Shown piece by piece: positions 62,031 through 64,000 of a stretch of DNA of 64,000 bases. The stretch comes from Marinifilum breve (GTDB lineage Bacteria; Bacteroidota; Bacteroidia; Bacteroidales; Marinifilaceae): assembly GCF_003202155.1 (NCBI RefSeq), contig NZ_QFLI01000004.1, forward strand, positions 248,001 through 312,000. Direction: 5' to 3'. Position 1 is the stretch's first letter; each line of letters starts with the position of its first letter. The notes beneath the pieces were generated by a model, which was not told the origin of the DNA, searched no databases, and saw only the letters and a list, made by a program, of their open reading frames with translations. The position numbers and the translations under genes are program-made.

Positions 62031-63881
62031 CTAATTTATCTCTAATATCAAGGCCGATCTTGCCGGAACCTCAAAGCTTCCATTCAAACTATAGGTCTTT
62101 CCAGAAATGATATCTTTTCCAGTTTCATTACCATTCAACATTTCGTGGTATCTGGCTGTTTTAATTTGAGCCGCTTCCTTATTCTTGTTTAATATCACCA
62201 TTACTTTTCCTGCATCAGAGTATCTGAAGTAAGAGTAAATCCCAAGTTCAGGAGCATAATGCATCAATTTGCCGTTATGAATTACATCACTTGTCTTTCT
62301 CCAGTTCAGTATTCTCTTCATAAATGCTTGCGCATCTTTTTCCTGATCACTTAATCCTTCACCAGTAAAGGCATTGATTTGATCGCCTTCCCATCCGCCT
62401 GGAAAATCAGTTCGTAGTTTTCCATGATCGCCTCCTGCATCGCTCTTGGCTAATATTTCAGTTCCGTAATAAATTTGTGGAATTCCACGCATGGTAAGTG
62501 TGTATACAATTGCCATTTTATACAAATCGTAATCTCTTTCTACCTGATCAAAAATACGAGCCATATCATGATTATCTGGGAATATTACCAGGTTACCCGG
62601 ATCAAAATACAAGAAGTCATTTGCCAACATTTCATACAGCTTAATCCAACCTGTACCCCAGGTTTCTTCTTTGGTCAATGCTTCCACCATGGCATTTTGC
62701 AATGGAAAATCCATTAAACTTGGCAAATTAGATCTATAACCATCATGATTTACTTTTCCTTTTTGCCAATAAGATACAATTGCAGGGTTCGTACTCCACT
62801 CCTCACCCACAATGTTGAAGTTTGGATACTCTTCCATTACTCTTCCAGTCCATTCTGCTAAAAATTCTGCATCCGAATATGGGTAAGTATCAACACGAAT
62901 TCCCGAAAGACCTGCATACTCAATCCACCAAATTGCATTCTGAATTAGGTAAGTTGCCATGAACTCATTTCTTTGATTCAAATCAGGCATTGTTTTTACA
63001 AACCATCCATCAGCAAATTGTTTCAAATCCTCTTTAGATGCGTAAGAATCCTGTATTGTTGATCGCTTGTGGGTACATTGCATAAACTCCCCTTTGTTGT
63101 TTATCCAATCTACAGAAGGCACATCTTTCATCCACCAGTGTTCCGATCCACAATGATTTAGAATCACATCCATAATTAAACCAACTCCTTTTTCCTTTGC
63201 CAAACGAGATAACTTCTGATATTCCTCATTCGATCCATATCGTCCATCAATTTTGTAGTAATCGGTAGTTGAATATCCATGGTAAGAATATTTTTCCTGA
63301 TCATTTTCCAACAATGGATTCACCCAAATCGCAGTAAATCCCATATCTGCAATGTAATCAAGGCTATTGATCATTCCCTGAATATCTCCACCATGGCGTC
63401 CATTGGAATCACTTCTATCAACCTGTTCCTTTAAACCAGCAACATTATCATTTTCCGCATTACCATTAACAAATCGATCCGGAGTAATTAGGTACATTAC
63501 ATCTTTCGGGGTAAAACCAATTCGTTCAGCCGAACCTTCTTCCCTCTCTAAAAGCTGGTATTTGTAGCTTACTGCTGTTTTCTTTCCTTTCTTAAAAAGA
63601 ATATCAAATTCACCAGCTTTTGTGTCTTTTTCGATTAATAAATCAACAAATAAATAATTTGGGTTCGATACTCTACTTACCTTGTCAATACTTACGCCAG
63701 CATAATTCAATTCTGGTTTCAAATCTGAAATGTTCTCTCCATGAACCAACAATTGTAGTTTTGGACTCTTCATTCCAACCCACCAGAATGCAGGCTCTAA
63801 GTGATCAATCTTATTTTTTGCAAATGCAGTGATGTTTCCTAAAAACAACACAGTAACTATTGCTAATAATAATCTTTTCAT
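62031..63881 (-). CDS. GH13 alpha-amylase-family enzyme (SusA/neopullulanase-like)
   Basis: This 616-residue exported glycoside hydrolase has a signal peptide (MKRLLLAIVTVLFLGNITAFA) and a cyclomaltodextrinase-type N-terminal beta domain (about 25-125, EPAFWWVGMKSPKLQLLVHGENI). The TIM-barrel catalytic domain (about 135-510) has nucleophile Asp in GIRVDTYPYSD, acid/base Glu in VGEEWST and the third Asp in FPDNHDMAR. A C-terminal beta domain follows. It resembles periplasmic SusA, which cuts alpha-glucans or cyclodextrins. It starts 8 bp after the stop of a probable GH43 gene, so it belongs to a glycan operon continuing to the right. Confidence 0.93.
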   Translation of the reverse strand: MKRLLLAIVTVLFLGNITAFAKNKIDHLEPAFWWVGMKSPKLQLLVHGENISDLKPELNYAGVSIDKVSRVSNPNYLFVDLLIEKDTKAGEFDILFKKGKKTAVSYKYQLLEREEGSAERIGFTPKDVMYLITPDRFVNGNAENDNVAGLKEQVDRSDSNGRHGGDIQGMINSLDYIADMGFTAIWVNPLLENDQEKYSYHGYSTTDYYKIDGRYGSNEEYQKLSRLAKEKGVGLIMDVILNHCGSEHWWMKDVPSVDWINNKGEFMQCTHKRSTIQDSYASKEDLKQFADGWFVKTMPDLNQRNEFMATYLIQNAIWWIEYAGLSGIRVDTYPYSDAEFLAEWTGRVMEEYPNFNIVGEEWSTNPAIVSYWQKGKVNHDGYRSNLPSLMDFPLQNAMVEALTKEETWGTGWIKLYEMLANDFLYFDPGNLVIFPDNHDMARIFDQVERDYDLYKMAIVYTLTMRGIPQIYYGTEILAKSDAGGDHGKLRTDFPGGWEGDQINAFTGEGLSDQEKDAQAFMKRILNWRKTSDVIHNGKLMHYAPELGIYSYFRYSDAGKVMVILNKNKEAAQIKTARYHEMLNGNETGKDIISGKTYSLNGSFEVPARSALILEIN

Positions 63882-63889
63882 ATCGTGTT

Positions 63890-64000
63890 TTATTTTAACG
63901 TTTCATAATTACATTTCACCCAATCAAAATCGACATAAGCATTACTTTTCTTGCCGTTAGAAGTACAATACATACCTAAATAAGCACCAGTATAACCTCT
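63890..64000 (-). CDS. C-terminal fragment of a probable GH43 glycosidase (5' part outside window)
   Basis: A minus-strand frame runs from the right edge to a TAA at 63890-63892. Its 36 visible residues include GAYLGMYCTSNGKKSNAYVD followed by an FDW element. This matches the end of the concanavalin-A-like C-terminal domain of GH43 beta-xylosidase/arabinofuranosidase proteins. The 8-bp gap to the GH13 gene implies one operon. Assignment is by this tail alone. Confidence 0.6.
   Translation of the reverse strand, partial: RGYTGAYLGMYCTSNGKKSNAYVDFDWVKCNYETLK

Overview
The window reads as chromosome of a low-GC marine-type member of the Bacteroidota, most likely near Marinifilaceae/Marinilabiliales. 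That placement is inferred. It rests on TAnnTTTG-type -7 promoter elements (several perfect examples), N-terminal lipoprotein signals, a TonB-receptor-like outer-membrane protein, SusA-like glycan enzymes, AraC regulators with membrane N-termini, and family content (DUF3822, DUF6261, SiaB/SiaC pairs) typical of this phylum. No rRNA, phage or transposase was seen.

Layout. 1-14.0 kb is mostly housekeeping: a left-truncated ABC exporter, a SiaB/SiaC partner-switching pair, a THUMP rRNA methyltransferase, an S41 protease, an Hpt protein, guaA, a C1 peptidase, and an STAS/RNase Z pair next to rpsA. 14.3-18.2 kb is accessory: a PhnA-like protein, two membrane proteins (one with five exact 17-residue repeats), and a 0.6 kb array of 42-bp repeats whose right arm is inverted, lying upstream of a DUF6261-like gene. 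18.4-25.0 kb is a sugar-nucleotide operon (ugd, UDP-xylose synthase, rfbA, rfbC, rfbD, hexose phosphomutase) without rfbB. 25.0-29.8 kb holds a response regulator/PP2C phosphatase, a RecD-like helicase, DUF3822 and rsmD. Five tandem tRNA-Asp genes follow. 30.6-45.6 kb carries peptidases, a pirin, a LytTR two-component system divergent from an outer-membrane barrel, and an FAD enzyme/membrane acyltransferase pair preceded by a heptanucleotide microsatellite.

45.8-55.0 kb is the most unusual part. It has a FHA/kinase/unknown-protein locus, then a second DUF6261-like gene that also has a repeat array (three 124-bp units) about 0.3 kb upstream. Next comes a run of same-strand orphan genes separated by long imperfect palindromes with integron-cassette-like ends (GTTAGGTGC/GCACCTAAC and GTTAGCGAGC/GCTCGCTAAC). 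In two of these the stop codon lies inside the boundary element. No integrase is in the window.

55.0-64.0 kb returns to VanZ, a split-Soret-type cytochrome, stress and regulatory genes, a slipin, and the downstream end of a glycan-utilization operon (GH13 plus the C-terminus of a probable GH43).

The best candidates for undescribed biology are (i) DUF6261-like genes coupled to upstream hairpin-rich repeat arrays at two unlinked sites, (ii) the cassette-like array, one member of which has a HEPN-like motif, and (iii) the FHA-kinase locus.
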